7,589 nucleotides of DNA from Nitrospirales bacterium (GCA_021604265.1 BQIY01000094.1:1-7589), one strand, 5' to 3'. Counted from the first letter of the stretch, positions 1-6,856 are shown. Numbers and translations: made by a program. Notes: generated by a model from the sequence alone, not told the origin.

Positions 1-259
1 CATCCTTTAGGACACGAGGACGAACAGGCAATGGCAAAGCTTGAAATACATGAAGATCGAGGTCAAAAGAAGACACATACGTCAGGCGAACGCTGGCTGA
101 CTCATCGGCCGTGTCAGAGCTCGGAGCAAGCACCAGACAAACATCAGTATCTGATCGTGCATGAGCTTCTCCCCTAGCTTGACTCCCAAAAAGAAGGACC
201 GCCAAGACACGTTCATCAGTTTTAACATTTTCCACTAATTGTTTAAGAGCAAGACGCAT
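1..259 (-). CDS. MNT-type minimal nucleotidyltransferase, C-terminus cut off by the window edge
   Basis: I translated this by hand; 86 residues are visible (codons 259 down to 2) with no stop before the left edge. It begins MRLALKQLVENV. At about residues 25-39 it carries the polymerase-beta-fold nucleotidyltransferase signature: GS, exactly ten residues, then DTD (GSQARGE...SDTDVCLVL). A third acidic position is likely in FDLDLHVF near residue 70. The last visible residues, PRVLKD, resemble the usual end of this family, so perhaps only 15-25 residues are missing. The ATG at 259 is the first start after an in-frame TAA at 269-271; no good Shine-Dalgarno is visible. Family knowledge: such proteins often act as antitoxins that modify a HEPN partner, or as stand-alone nucleotidyltransferases. 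No HEPN gene is seen upstream; a partner could lie past the left edge. The domain call is firm, the toxin-antitoxin role is inference. Confidence 0.82.
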   Translation of the reverse strand, partial: MRLALKQLVENVKTDERVLAVLLFGSQARGEAHARSDTDVCLVLAPSSDTADESASVRLTYVSSFDLDLHVFQALPLPVRPRVLKD

Positions 260-340
260 AAAATATCTTTATTTAAATAGACTTCACACCCCTCATAGTC
301 TATCGAGCGCCTCTCCAAAACACAAACCGTAAGCAGAAAC

Positions 341-499
341 TCACGTCTTTGAAACGCTGGCACTTGGCGTGTAGTCGGGAAGCCCAAACACTTGAGCGTA
401 TGCCACGGCTATTGGATTCGCTATAAACACTTCATCAAGCTGAAATATTCGTTTTTCTCGAATGATTTGATCTTTAGGGAGTGGAGCTGAATATTCCAT
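341..499 (-). CDS. possible small protein of 52 residues, unknown function
   Basis: An uninterrupted minus-strand reading frame starts at ATG 499 (MEYSAPLPKDQIIREKRIF...) and ends with TGA at 341-343. It overlaps no other gene and lies between the omptin-like gene and the MNT-type gene, 81 bases before the latter. A weak AAGG lies six bases before the ATG. The protein is soluble-looking, with a charged stretch (residues 9-17) followed by a more hydrophobic IANPIAVAYAQVF segment. It lacks the R-x4-6-H motif of HEPN toxins, so it is not an obvious partner for the nucleotidyltransferase. I do not recognise the family. It could be a real small gene, the remnant of a longer decayed one, or chance. 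Confidence 0.33.
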   Translation of the reverse strand: MEYSAPLPKDQIIREKRIFQLDEVFIANPIAVAYAQVFGLPDYTPSASVSKT

Positions 500-581
500 A
501 TGAAGCCTTAACAGACGAGGTATGGTCTAGAGAAAAATAGACGGAAGTACACGGTGGTCAAGCCAAACTCAACGTCGAGGT

Positions 582-1637
582 CTAAAACCGATAACTGACA
601 CCAAACGTCGCGCCATGCCGGAAGGTACGGAATTCATTGAGATTGGCAGTGGACCCATTGCCGGAAACCGGAAAATTTTCCCAATCACCATCCTGAACGG
701 TGAGCCACCAATAACGATAGCCTCCGTGAATGAAGAATTGATCAACTATCCGCAATCGCACGCCACCTTCTAAGTTAAAACCATATCCGAGCCCGCTCAT
801 CTTAAAACTTGGATTGCCGCGAAGGTCCGTTCGTAAATGATGCCGATCTTCGTTATGCAGCCACGCGAGCGGAAGCGCAATGGCTTCCCCTTCGAGCGTC
901 AGACGATCCCAAAAGGTGATTTCCCCTTCCCCGCCGACTCGTAAGGACGTCCATTGAACCGTATTGGTAATGGCCTTGGTCCCAACAAAGGACTCTGTAC
1001 CTGGAGCATTGCAAAAAGTACTCACTGACGTACATTCAATCTGCCTGACGCTCCGGGCCACATACTTTTCCCTCCAATATTGAAATCCCAGTATCGCGTT
1101 CAGTAAGCCTTTGTTGCCCGCAAAACGATAAAACATGAGCCCAACATCGCCGTTCAGGTAGAAGACATAACTATCACTGACGTCGCTTTCTGTGCGTGAG
1201 ATGCGATGCGGACCACTCACCGAGGTTCCATAGAATGTCGCCCCGCTCGCACTGACAAAGTCGTCATCGATTAACGTCCCGTCAGTAATCGCCCCATACC
1301 CGATTTGTCCCTTAAGCGAAAATCCTTTTTTATGCACAAGCCGAGCATTCAACTCCACAATATTACTCCATACGTCTTTATAGTCTAAGGCTGAAGTAGG
1401 ATTTCCCAACAACGAACTCAAATTTGAAGCATCGTGATTCCAATTGGAACGGCCCTGGCTCAGCCAGCTGGCTAGTCCGACATCAATATTTGCTCTGCCC
1501 CCCATGCTGCGATAGACAATCTTTTCGTTTCGTTTCAGAGAGTCGTTCGCCAGGACCTGATCCACCAACACAAACGCACTGCACACGAATATGAGACCAA
1601 CCACAGTAAAGCCATTTGTCATTTTGGATGAGCCCAT
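582..1637 (-). CDS. omptin-like outer-membrane beta-barrel, probable surface protease
   Basis: The 351-residue protein starts at ATG 1637, chosen over the GTG at 1664 because GGAGG sits six bases before it. A Sec signal peptide (charged start, hydrophobic core GFTVVGLIFVCSAFVLV, likely cut after VLA at residue 30) and the C-terminal SYRF ending in Phe mark an outer-membrane barrel. Aligned by eye with E. coli OmpT from memory, it matches at SALDYK (82-87, OmpT SQLDWK), IDDDF (123-127, OmpT VDQDW with catalytic D83/D85), LGFQYWREKY (183-192), and NEDRHH (262-267, OmpT NDEHY with catalytic D210/H212). Thus D124/D126 and D264/H266 would be the two catalytic pairs. The mature length of about 321 is slightly above OmpT's 297. 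C202 and C209 lie in a putative extracellular loop and could form a disulfide. Barrel is firm; protease activity is inferred from the conserved pairs. Alternative: a catalytically silent omptin-fold adhesin or structural barrel. Confidence 0.72.
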   Translation of the reverse strand: MGSSKMTNGFTVVGLIFVCSAFVLVDQVLANDSLKRNEKIVYRSMGGRANIDVGLASWLSQGRSNWNHDASNLSSLLGNPTSALDYKDVWSNIVELNARLVHKKGFSLKGQIGYGAITDGTLIDDDFVSASGATFYGTSVSGPHRISRTESDVSDSYVFYLNGDVGLMFYRFAGNKGLLNAILGFQYWREKYVARSVRQIECTSVSTFCNAPGTESFVGTKAITNTVQWTSLRVGGEGEITFWDRLTLEGEAIALPLAWLHNEDRHHLRTDLRGNPSFKMSGLGYGFNLEGGVRLRIVDQFFIHGGYRYWWLTVQDGDWENFPVSGNGSTANLNEFRTFRHGATFGVSYRF

Positions 1638-1643
1638 GGCTAT

Positions 1644-1648
1644 CCTCC
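1644..1648 (-). promoter_or_regulatory. ribosome binding site that fixes the omptin-like gene start
   Basis: On the minus strand GGAGG is followed by six bases (ATAGCC) and then ATG at 1637. This strong Shine-Dalgarno falls inside the longer reading frame that could begin with GTG at 1664, so the nine extra N-terminal residues of that longer version are probably not made. The shorter protein also gives a more typical signal peptide. Confidence 0.75.
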
Positions 1649-1849
1649 GTTTAGAGATCTGCACACACCAGATGCCGTTCGTATTTTTTCGGAAAATATA
1701 GAGAGAAACTGTAAAAAATCACATCCCCAGCGCGAGTGACGCGACTATGGCCGCCGAAACCACCGTCTAAGACTCAGAGCGGAACAACGTCGTCTGGGGA
1801 ATCGAGGAAGGAAAGATAAATGAAGTAGAAAAGTAAGAAAACGAAACCG

Positions 1850-2281
1850 TTATTCAGGCATGGTGATGTCCCCGCCTTCGAGATCCATATCTATCCCATT
1901 GAGCTCTAATTTATTACCGACACGCCACCACTCCGGGCTCACTTCAGACAAGGTACCTTTTGATGTATAAAATTTTGCCTGACCCATCGTAAGACGTGTG
2001 TCTTCTTCGGCCTTAAGCTCAATCACCACATTCTTTAAGGTATGATCGACAATTTTCAAGCTCTGGGGTTCAGCCGTGAGTTCAAATCGCTCTCCGTCAT
2101 TGGCTATCCACACATTCCGTTCCAGTTTGGCGACCTGAGTCCCTGTCGGCATATACATATCCATGGTGAGCAATATGTGACGATTGTCTTCTTGAATCTC
2201 TACAGATAACTGCGGCTGTCCATGCGCGGTCACCACGCCATTGGTATTTCTCAGCACATTTGACCCAATCACAATATCCAC
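1850..2281 (-). CDS. acidic hypothetical protein of 143 residues
   Basis: I do not recognise a named family. The start is GTG at 2281, supported by AAAAAGGAG eight bases upstream. There is no signal peptide and no membrane segment, so a cytoplasmic protein is expected. The sequence alternates short hydrophobic runs with polar residues (LSVEIQ, HILLTMDMYM, NVWIAND, VVIELKAEED, KLELNGIDMDL), a pattern that suggests an all-beta fold. It is acidic, with many Asp/Glu and a C-terminal stretch MDLEGGDITMPE. Tryptophans occur in NVWIAND and in PEWWRVG. It is separated by 128 bases from the membrane-protein gene before it and by 212 bases from the omptin-like gene after it, so it need not belong to the phosphonate operon. 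The reading frame and ribosome site make it a likely real gene; function unknown. Confidence 0.72.
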   Translation of the reverse strand: MDIVIGSNVLRNTNGVVTAHGQPQLSVEIQEDNRHILLTMDMYMPTGTQVAKLERNVWIANDGERFELTAEPQSLKIVDHTLKNVVIELKAEEDTRLTMGQAKFYTSKGTLSEVSPEWWRVGNKLELNGIDMDLEGGDITMPE

Positions 2282-2289
2282 GACTCCGT

Positions 2290-2298
2290 CTCCTTTTT
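2290..2298 (-). promoter_or_regulatory. Shine-Dalgarno for the GTG-started hypothetical gene
   Basis: The minus strand reads AAAAAGGAG, eight bases, then GTG at 2281. Its presence argues that the unusual GTG codon is the true start. A second, closer purine run (GGAG directly before TCGTG) is too near the start codon to be the main site. Confidence 0.55.
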
Positions 2299-2409
2299 CG
2301 CACGCTTATAAGAATAAATGATTTGATGATTTTGCCAGTATTCGAAACATCAATCAACTCTCACTCTATCTCATCATCATGATTGATCCGACCGAAAGCG
2401 GCGCAATCA

Positions 2410-3408
2410 CTATTCGGAAGCTGCGATATCGTGAGGAGGAAGCGGAGCGCGCCCCTTGAGCAGGAGCAGACACACTAACCCCACGAGAATCCAGAGTATT
2501 TCCCGGAGACGACGAATGAGCGCAAAGGTAATACCAGTGACATCAGGATACCCGTATGCCAGCAGGAGTAGCACATACCCGCCTTCTTGCGCACCTAAAC
2601 TGCCTGGAATAAAAAATGTACTCCCTTTAATAAACACGGTTAAGGCCGCAATTGAGAGCGAGGTCAGTATATCCACTGGAACATCTAAATAGTAGAGAAT
2701 GGCATAAACTTCTAGCGTCTCCAATATCCAGGCAAAGAAAAATGTGAGCAAGGCCACATAGAAAGTTCGCCGATGATCCGTGTAAAACGTTCTGATCGTC
2801 GAATCCAGTTCTTCCAGCGAAGCTTTCCGTTCTTCTAGAAACTTCAATCGGATTCGGCAAGCCTGCAAGACGCGCAGACACCCCATCGCCAGCCCATAGC
2901 GCTGAACCATCACAAACACCAGCACCCCGAACGCCAGTAATCCAGCACTGACCAACGCCGCCATCAGATAATGCTCAGACGCGCCAAGAATCCAAAAAGA
3001 CAGGCCAATGCCCAGTAAAATAAAGACGACCTGGGCAATGGTCATGGCCGTTTTTGCCGTAATGACAGAAGCCAGGCCTTCGACCAATGGGACACCATAG
3101 GGCTTCAAGAGATAGGCTTTGAGCGGCTCGCCCCCGACATAGGCGGCCGGAGTCGTCACATTGACAGATTCACCAGCCATTCGGATGGCAAACAACTGGG
3201 CAAACCCCACTCGTCGGGCATGTGCCCCCAATGTCAGACGCCACCCGAGCGCTTCCAGGGCATAGACTAATAGCATGGGGAAAAGAATAACCCCAAGCGC
3301 AACAGGCCCTAATTGAGAAGCCGTCTGAACGATGGAAGTGAGGCCGATGTGCCAGACGATCCCAGCCAAGGCCAAAGAGCCAAAGGCCAGAAAAATGAGC
3401 TTAAGCAC
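2410..3408 (-). CDS. flippase-like membrane protein (LPG_synthase_TM / UPF0104 family)
   Basis: This is an integral membrane protein of about 332 residues with six to eight hydrophobic segments (roughly 3-20, 35-55, 113-143, 146-168, 215-240, 245-263, 272-287, 300-318). Family hallmarks are TPAAYVGGEPLKAYLL (86-101), PGSLGAQEGG (268-277) and RRLREILWILVGL (299-311). Relatives include the membrane domain of MprF, which flips lysyl-phosphatidylglycerol, and the hopanoid-cluster protein HpnL. I chose GTG 3408: it overlaps the upstream stop by eight bases and gives an N-terminus (VLKLIFLAFG) typical of the family. The frame is open to a GTG at 3540, but that extension is cysteine-rich, lies over the upstream gene's end, and looks like a shadow. 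No clear Shine-Dalgarno precedes 3408, so translational coupling is likely. Position after a CDP-alcohol phosphatidyltransferase suggests it moves or handles the lipid product; that is inference. Confidence 0.85.
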   Translation of the reverse strand: MLKLIFLAFGSLALAGIVWHIGLTSIVQTASQLGPVALGVILFPMLLVYALEALGWRLTLGAHARRVGFAQLFAIRMAGESVNVTTPAAYVGGEPLKAYLLKPYGVPLVEGLASVITAKTAMTIAQVVFILLGIGLSFWILGASEHYLMAALVSAGLLAFGVLVFVMVQRYGLAMGCLRVLQACRIRLKFLEERKASLEELDSTIRTFYTDHRRTFYVALLTFFFAWILETLEVYAILYYLDVPVDILTSLSIAALTVFIKGSTFFIPGSLGAQEGGYVLLLLAYGYPDVTGITFALIRRLREILWILVGLVCLLLLKGRAPLPPHDIAASE

Positions 3409-4870
3409 GAGAGAAAAGAGCGCGGCGGAGAATCCACCCCATAGAGGCGATAAACACCCAGGAACCGATCGTGGCAATCCACAAGAACCAGCCGAGAATA
3501 TCGAAACACGCAAACAGCAGCACCACAACGGAAAAATCACGATTCGTCACATTGCCCAGCATATACTCAATTCGCCTTCTGGTCGATTCACCTAAACGAC
3601 GGAACTCACGGGGCCGGGAGCGAAGAAAGCGTGCACGATTCACAAGCCACAGTGAAATCATATTGGCCGCAACGGCACAGGTTCCAAGAATCAGCGGTAA
3701 ATTCATGCCTTCCCACGCCCCGTGCAGATAGGCGCCTGACGCAATTCCCGCAAAGATCGCCATATGGACAACATTATCAGCCCAAATATCTAATTCTTGA
3801 CCAAAGCGCGACTCAGAAAATGTTAATCGTGCGACTTCTCCATCACAGCAATCAATCACGACGGATAATTGAAAGAGTAACGCGCCGATCAGACCGAATT
3901 GATAGGATCCTAATGCAAAGAACCCGGCCGCCATGAGTCCGATGACCATTGATACCATGGTAATCATGTTTGGCGACACGCCAAACTTTAAAAAGGCATG
4001 GGTAAACACGCCGGACAATTTCCGATTCACATAACGATCAACGACCCCGTCCATCCCTCCCTTTAATGACTGAAGGGATTGGTACAGACTCCGTTCGGCA
4101 AGTTGAAGCCCGTTAGGGCCTCGAATGTCACGAATTTGCGTGGTCGAACTGGGAATTGGCTGAATGATACCCTCAATCGCCGCTTGCTCTAATGCTAAAC
4201 GTATCGGATTACCGCCTCCGGCTTGTAACACGCCAGACACGCCAAGCAATCGAGACGGCAGCACGACAAGATCTTCGGCAATATATGATGCCGGCAAGGC
4301 AGACGAAGTCGATTGCGCCGGAACAACGTCAAGATGATCATGAAACACAACGGTCGTATTTAACGTACTGGGGTCAATATCTTCCTGGAAGACCACTCCA
4401 GGATTACCGGTATACCGGCTTTCTTCCGACTCTCCGACAACAACCAAAACACGGCCATCGGCGCCAACCATTCGCAACGATTGAATCAATGAAGGCGAGA
4501 ACACCGTATGACAGCCGATAATCAGACAGGAACCTTTGACTTCACCGGACAAGGCTCCCCAGGTTTGAGGGTCCGTGGGTGGAAACTCACGAACAGGCAA
4601 CCAACGAATGGCCGCTTCAATACGGTCATCTCCCTGGATCATCGCCCGCAGCGTCTTTTCTTCTTGCCCGGCTAACACCCAAATTTGCGAAATTCCAGCC
4701 CGCTGCAGGGTCAAGACCGCCCGTTGAAATAGGGTTAAGCCACTGACGTTCGTTAAAGTCCCGGCTCCATGTTCTCCCTGGCTCGTACCTAACGTGAAAA
4801 CGCCGGAAGACGCCAAGAGAATAGCCGTATCAATAACGCTCGTCGCCGGTTTAGGTAATGTTCCATCCAT
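3401..4870 (-). CDS. CDP-alcohol phosphatidyltransferase fused to a degenerate N-terminal nucleotidyltransferase domain
   Basis: The protein has 489 residues in two parts. Residues about 13-250 resemble an NTP-transferase fold, as in bifunctional inositol-phosphate cytidylyltransferase/DIPP synthases, but signature residues look lost: the glycine-rich LAAGxGxR loop is replaced by LASSGVFTLG (18-28), the Lys of the PKxL motif by Thr (GTLTNVSG, 37-44), and the metal-binding Asp of a MSDHxF-like motif by Cys (IIGCHTVF, 117-124). Residues about 270-489 are a CDP-alcohol phosphatidyltransferase with a complete signature: D340, D343-G344, A347-R348, eight residues, G357, D361, D365, and several membrane helices (about 300-322, 325-340, 367-385, 392-412, 445-488). 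It would swap CMP for an acceptor alcohol at the inner membrane. With the cytidylyltransferase gene just upstream, CMP-AEP is the likely donor; the acceptor (diacylglycerol or another lipid) is unknown. ATG 4870 is the only start after an in-frame TAG; no clear Shine-Dalgarno. Confidence 0.87.
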   Translation of the reverse strand: MDGTLPKPATSVIDTAILLASSGVFTLGTSQGEHGAGTLTNVSGLTLFQRAVLTLQRAGISQIWVLAGQEEKTLRAMIQGDDRIEAAIRWLPVREFPPTDPQTWGALSGEVKGSCLIIGCHTVFSPSLIQSLRMVGADGRVLVVVGESEESRYTGNPGVVFQEDIDPSTLNTTVVFHDHLDVVPAQSTSSALPASYIAEDLVVLPSRLLGVSGVLQAGGGNPIRLALEQAAIEGIIQPIPSSTTQIRDIRGPNGLQLAERSLYQSLQSLKGGMDGVVDRYVNRKLSGVFTHAFLKFGVSPNMITMVSMVIGLMAAGFFALGSYQFGLIGALLFQLSVVIDCCDGEVARLTFSESRFGQELDIWADNVVHMAIFAGIASGAYLHGAWEGMNLPLILGTCAVAANMISLWLVNRARFLRSRPREFRRLGESTRRRIEYMLGNVTNRDFSVVVLLFACFDILGWFLWIATIGSWVFIASMGWILRRALFSRA

Positions 4871-4973
4871 GAAGACACAAACGTTGAAAATTCCGCCCTA
4901 TACGATGACCTTCAATACTGCCGACATGAATTGGCGTGCAAACCCCTTTTCAGGCATGAACCGCATTTGAAGT

Positions 4974-5717
4974 CTAGACAACTTCCTTGCCAAGACATGA
5001 CAACATTGGAAGAATGTCGTGTTCGGCTCTCTGCACATCTTCAGGAAAATCAATTTCGATCCAAGGCAGCCCGCCAATCCGCTCATAGCCGACGCTCACC
5101 TTTTCAAAAAACCCTTTAAGGGCATCTTCATATTCCATATCGAGATGTCCGGCTTCAATCGGTTCCTGCACCGATTGGAAGAGCACGTCGCTATCCGCTT
5201 GGGCTACCTTTAAGAATCCCACACCTTCTCCGGTGAAATCATACTGGGCGGGAAGTGTTTTACTGAGGCTCGTCACGCGCTCATCCTGAATCGCCACCAT
5301 GCATTCTTCTGTTTCTTGAGACACGGATTCATCAACAAGCAGGGCATTCGGAAACCTGGACTCAACGAGACGACGAAGAATCTCCGAATGATACAAGACA
5401 TCCGCATCCATAATAATGACATCGTCATTGACTTCCGCACGCGCTTCCCATAATGACGTGATACTTCCCCGCGTGTATTGATCATTTGCCACAAAACGCA
5501 CAATACCAGGAAACGACGAGGAGGCTACTGCCTCCCGAATCAGATGCTGCTGATATCCGACCACCAGCACGACGGTCCGAATACCAAGATTTGCGAGTTG
5601 CTCTAAATGTCGCGAGAGAAGCGATTGCCCGCCGACTTGGACAAGACACTTAGGACGCCCTTCAGCCACGCCCCCCAGTCGCTTACCAACCCCAGCCGCT
5701 AGGATGACAGCCTTCAT
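4974..5717 (-). CDS. pntC: CTP-dependent nucleotidyltransferase, probable AEP cytidylyltransferase (PntC-like)
   Basis: This complete 247-residue single-domain enzyme has intact sugar-nucleotidyltransferase motifs: LAAGVGKRL (6-14), RPKCLV with K23, NDQYTRGSITSLWEA (78-91) where LicC-type enzymes hold the alcohol substrate, MDADVLY (103-109) with metal-binding D104/D106, TGEGVGFLK (162-170), MEYEDAL (194-200) and WIEIDFPEDV (219-228). It resembles LicC/PntC enzymes, which join CTP to phosphocholine or AEP. Because the gene is preceded by an AEP aminotransferase and overlaps it by four bases (ATGA), CTP + AEP -> CMP-AEP + pyrophosphate is the best call. In Treponema the same two activities occur in one fused protein (established knowledge). 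Alternatives are phosphocholine, phosphoethanolamine or sugar-phosphate substrates. The family is firm; the substrate rests on context. Confidence 0.8.
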   Translation of the reverse strand: MKAVILAAGVGKRLGGVAEGRPKCLVQVGGQSLLSRHLEQLANLGIRTVVLVVGYQQHLIREAVASSSFPGIVRFVANDQYTRGSITSLWEARAEVNDDVIIMDADVLYHSEILRRLVESRFPNALLVDESVSQETEECMVAIQDERVTSLSKTLPAQYDFTGEGVGFLKVAQADSDVLFQSVQEPIEAGHLDMEYEDALKGFFEKVSVGYERIGGLPWIEIDFPEDVQRAEHDILPMLSCLGKEVV

Positions 5718-6811
5718 CCAAGCCCGCCACTTCTCTTGAGAATCTGTTCAAAGGCATCAAGAAACCCTGCAATATCTTTATCCGAGAGTGCGCCAATGTT
5801 CGCGACTCGAAAAACCTTGCTTTCCATAGGCCCCTGCCCCGCATAAATGACATAGCCCTCCTGCTTCAACTGATCATGCAGCGACTCATACGACATCTGT
5901 TCCGGAAGATAAAAAGCCGTCAAGGTATTCGACTGATGCTCCGGTGCGAGGACGGCCTGAATACCAAGCGAGGCCATTTTTTTTCGAATGGTCGTCGCAT
6001 ACCCTCGAAATCGTACACACCGCTTCGCGACACCTTCCTCCAATAACTCATTGAGGGCTTCTCGAAATGCGTAATAGACCTGTACCGCTGGCGTAAAAGG
6101 AATACTTCCCCGCTCTTGTTCCTCGTAATAATTCGCAAGATTCAGATACCAACTACGTTTTGGATAGGTCTTCACGCTCTTTTCCATGAATCCCTTGCGA
6201 ATAATGACAAACGCTAAACCAGGAAATCCTTGGATACATTTCTGAGCAGCACTCGCTACCATATAGATATGCGGGGTCGCAATATCAAGGGCTTCACCTC
6301 CGAGACCGCTGACGGAATCGACGAGAAATACTCGATTAAGTCCATCAACGACTTCCGCAACCTTTTCTACCGGATTCATGAACCCGAGTGTGGTTTCATG
6401 GTGAACCATGGCCACGGTATGAATTTCTCGATGTTGACGAAGTGCCAGCTTGATTTTCTCGAGATCGGGAGCCTGTCCCCAATCCAGACGCATCTCCACT
6501 CCGCCAAGCCGTTGCATTAAGGCCATGTCCCATAAACGTTGCCCATACACCCCGTTGATAATCACCATGATGCGTTTACCCTGCGGCAGACTCGATAACA
6601 GGGCCGCTTCAACGGCTGCCGTCCCTGAACCGGTCAACAAAATCGCTGTATACTCAGACTCATTGCCGGGAACAAAGGCCTGAAGCAACTTTTGGCGGAT
6701 ATCTGCTACAAGCTCTGAACATTCAGACTCACGATGACAAATATCCGGTTCAAGCAGTGCCCGTCGCACTCGCTCCGAAACATTCACAGGACCAGGATTT
6801 AAGAGAATCAT
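5714..6811 (-). CDS. phnW: 2-aminoethylphosphonate:pyruvate aminotransferase (PhnW family)
   Basis: This 365-residue class V PLP enzyme is full length for PhnW. Visible motifs: NPGPVNVS at the N-terminus (5-12), GSGTAA phosphate-binding turn (61-66), VHHETTLG (136-143), VFLVDSVSGLGG with the pyridine-N-binding D165 (161-172), and SAAQKCIQGFPG with Schiff-base K191 (187-198), close to the PhnW SANKCIQG signature. It interconverts AEP and phosphonoacetaldehyde using alanine/pyruvate. Beside a phosphonopyruvate-type decarboxylase and a cytidylyltransferase, and with no phosphonatase (PhnX) or PhnY/PhnA in view, it probably works in the biosynthetic direction, making AEP. The start is ATG 6811 with no strong Shine-Dalgarno; a 96-base gap separates it from the decarboxylase gene. 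Its TGA overlaps the next gene's ATG (ATGA), implying coupled translation. A related class V aminotransferase for another substrate is possible but less likely. Confidence 0.87.
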   Translation of the reverse strand: MILLNPGPVNVSERVRRALLEPDICHRESECSELVADIRQKLLQAFVPGNESEYTAILLTGSGTAAVEAALLSSLPQGKRIMVIINGVYGQRLWDMALMQRLGGVEMRLDWGQAPDLEKIKLALRQHREIHTVAMVHHETTLGFMNPVEKVAEVVDGLNRVFLVDSVSGLGGEALDIATPHIYMVASAAQKCIQGFPGLAFVIIRKGFMEKSVKTYPKRSWYLNLANYYEEQERGSIPFTPAVQVYYAFREALNELLEEGVAKRCVRFRGYATTIRKKMASLGIQAVLAPEHQSNTLTAFYLPEQMSYESLHDQLKQEGYVIYAGQGPMESKVFRVANIGALSDKDIAGFLDAFEQILKRSGGLG

Positions 6812-6850
6812 AGTACAACTTTCATCACGTGTAACGTGTTGAGGGTGGGA

Positions 6851-6856
6851 AGTATA
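6851..6856 (-). promoter_or_regulatory. possible -10 element upstream of the aminotransferase gene
   Basis: In the 96-base gap between the decarboxylase and aminotransferase genes the minus strand reads TATACT, one mismatch from the sigma-70 -10 consensus, and would place a transcript start about 30-35 bases before ATG 6811. No good -35 is found at 16-18 bases (TAGACA lies too far upstream, 23 bases), so this is weak. If real, it would give the distal genes an internal promoter. Confidence 0.2.

Noticed and set aside
525..542. Short inverted repeat GTCTA-N8-TAGAC after the omptin-like gene
   Set aside because: A five-pair AT-rich stem without a following T run is too weak to call a terminator.
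1638..1664. Nine-residue longer start (GTG 1664) for the omptin-like gene
   Set aside because: The strong GGAGG site is located inside that extension and correctly spaced from ATG 1637.
1724..1800. Inverted repeat TCCCCAG (1724-1730) / CTGGGGA (1794-1800), with a small CGCG-TCACT-CGCG hairpin inside and a run of six T a few bases later on the minus strand
   Set aside because: The arms are only 7 bp and 63 bases apart, and the T run is not directly after the stem, so it does not fit an intrinsic terminator. It might be leader structure for the omptin-like gene, but chance is as likely.
2379..2406. GATTG ... CAATC with inner CCG ... CGG just past the flippase-like gene
   Set aside because: The stem is interrupted by mismatches and no T run follows on either strand; not a credible terminator.
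3409..3540. N-terminal extension of the flippase-like gene back to GTG 3540
   Set aside because: The extension is cysteine-rich, not seen in the family, and lies wholly over the end of the phosphatidyltransferase gene; GTG 3408 gives a standard family N-terminus.
4877..4973. Possible short peptide (MRFMPEKGFARQF...) in the gap between the cytidylyltransferase and phosphatidyltransferase genes
   Set aside because: Only 22 codons, no ribosome site of its own, and no sign of conservation that can be judged here; the gap more likely is untranslated spacer.
5714..6811. Phosphonate degradation as the role of the PhnW-type enzyme
   Set aside because: No phosphonatase, PhnY/PhnA or phosphonate transporter is visible, while the decarboxylase and cytidylyltransferase neighbours fit biosynthesis.
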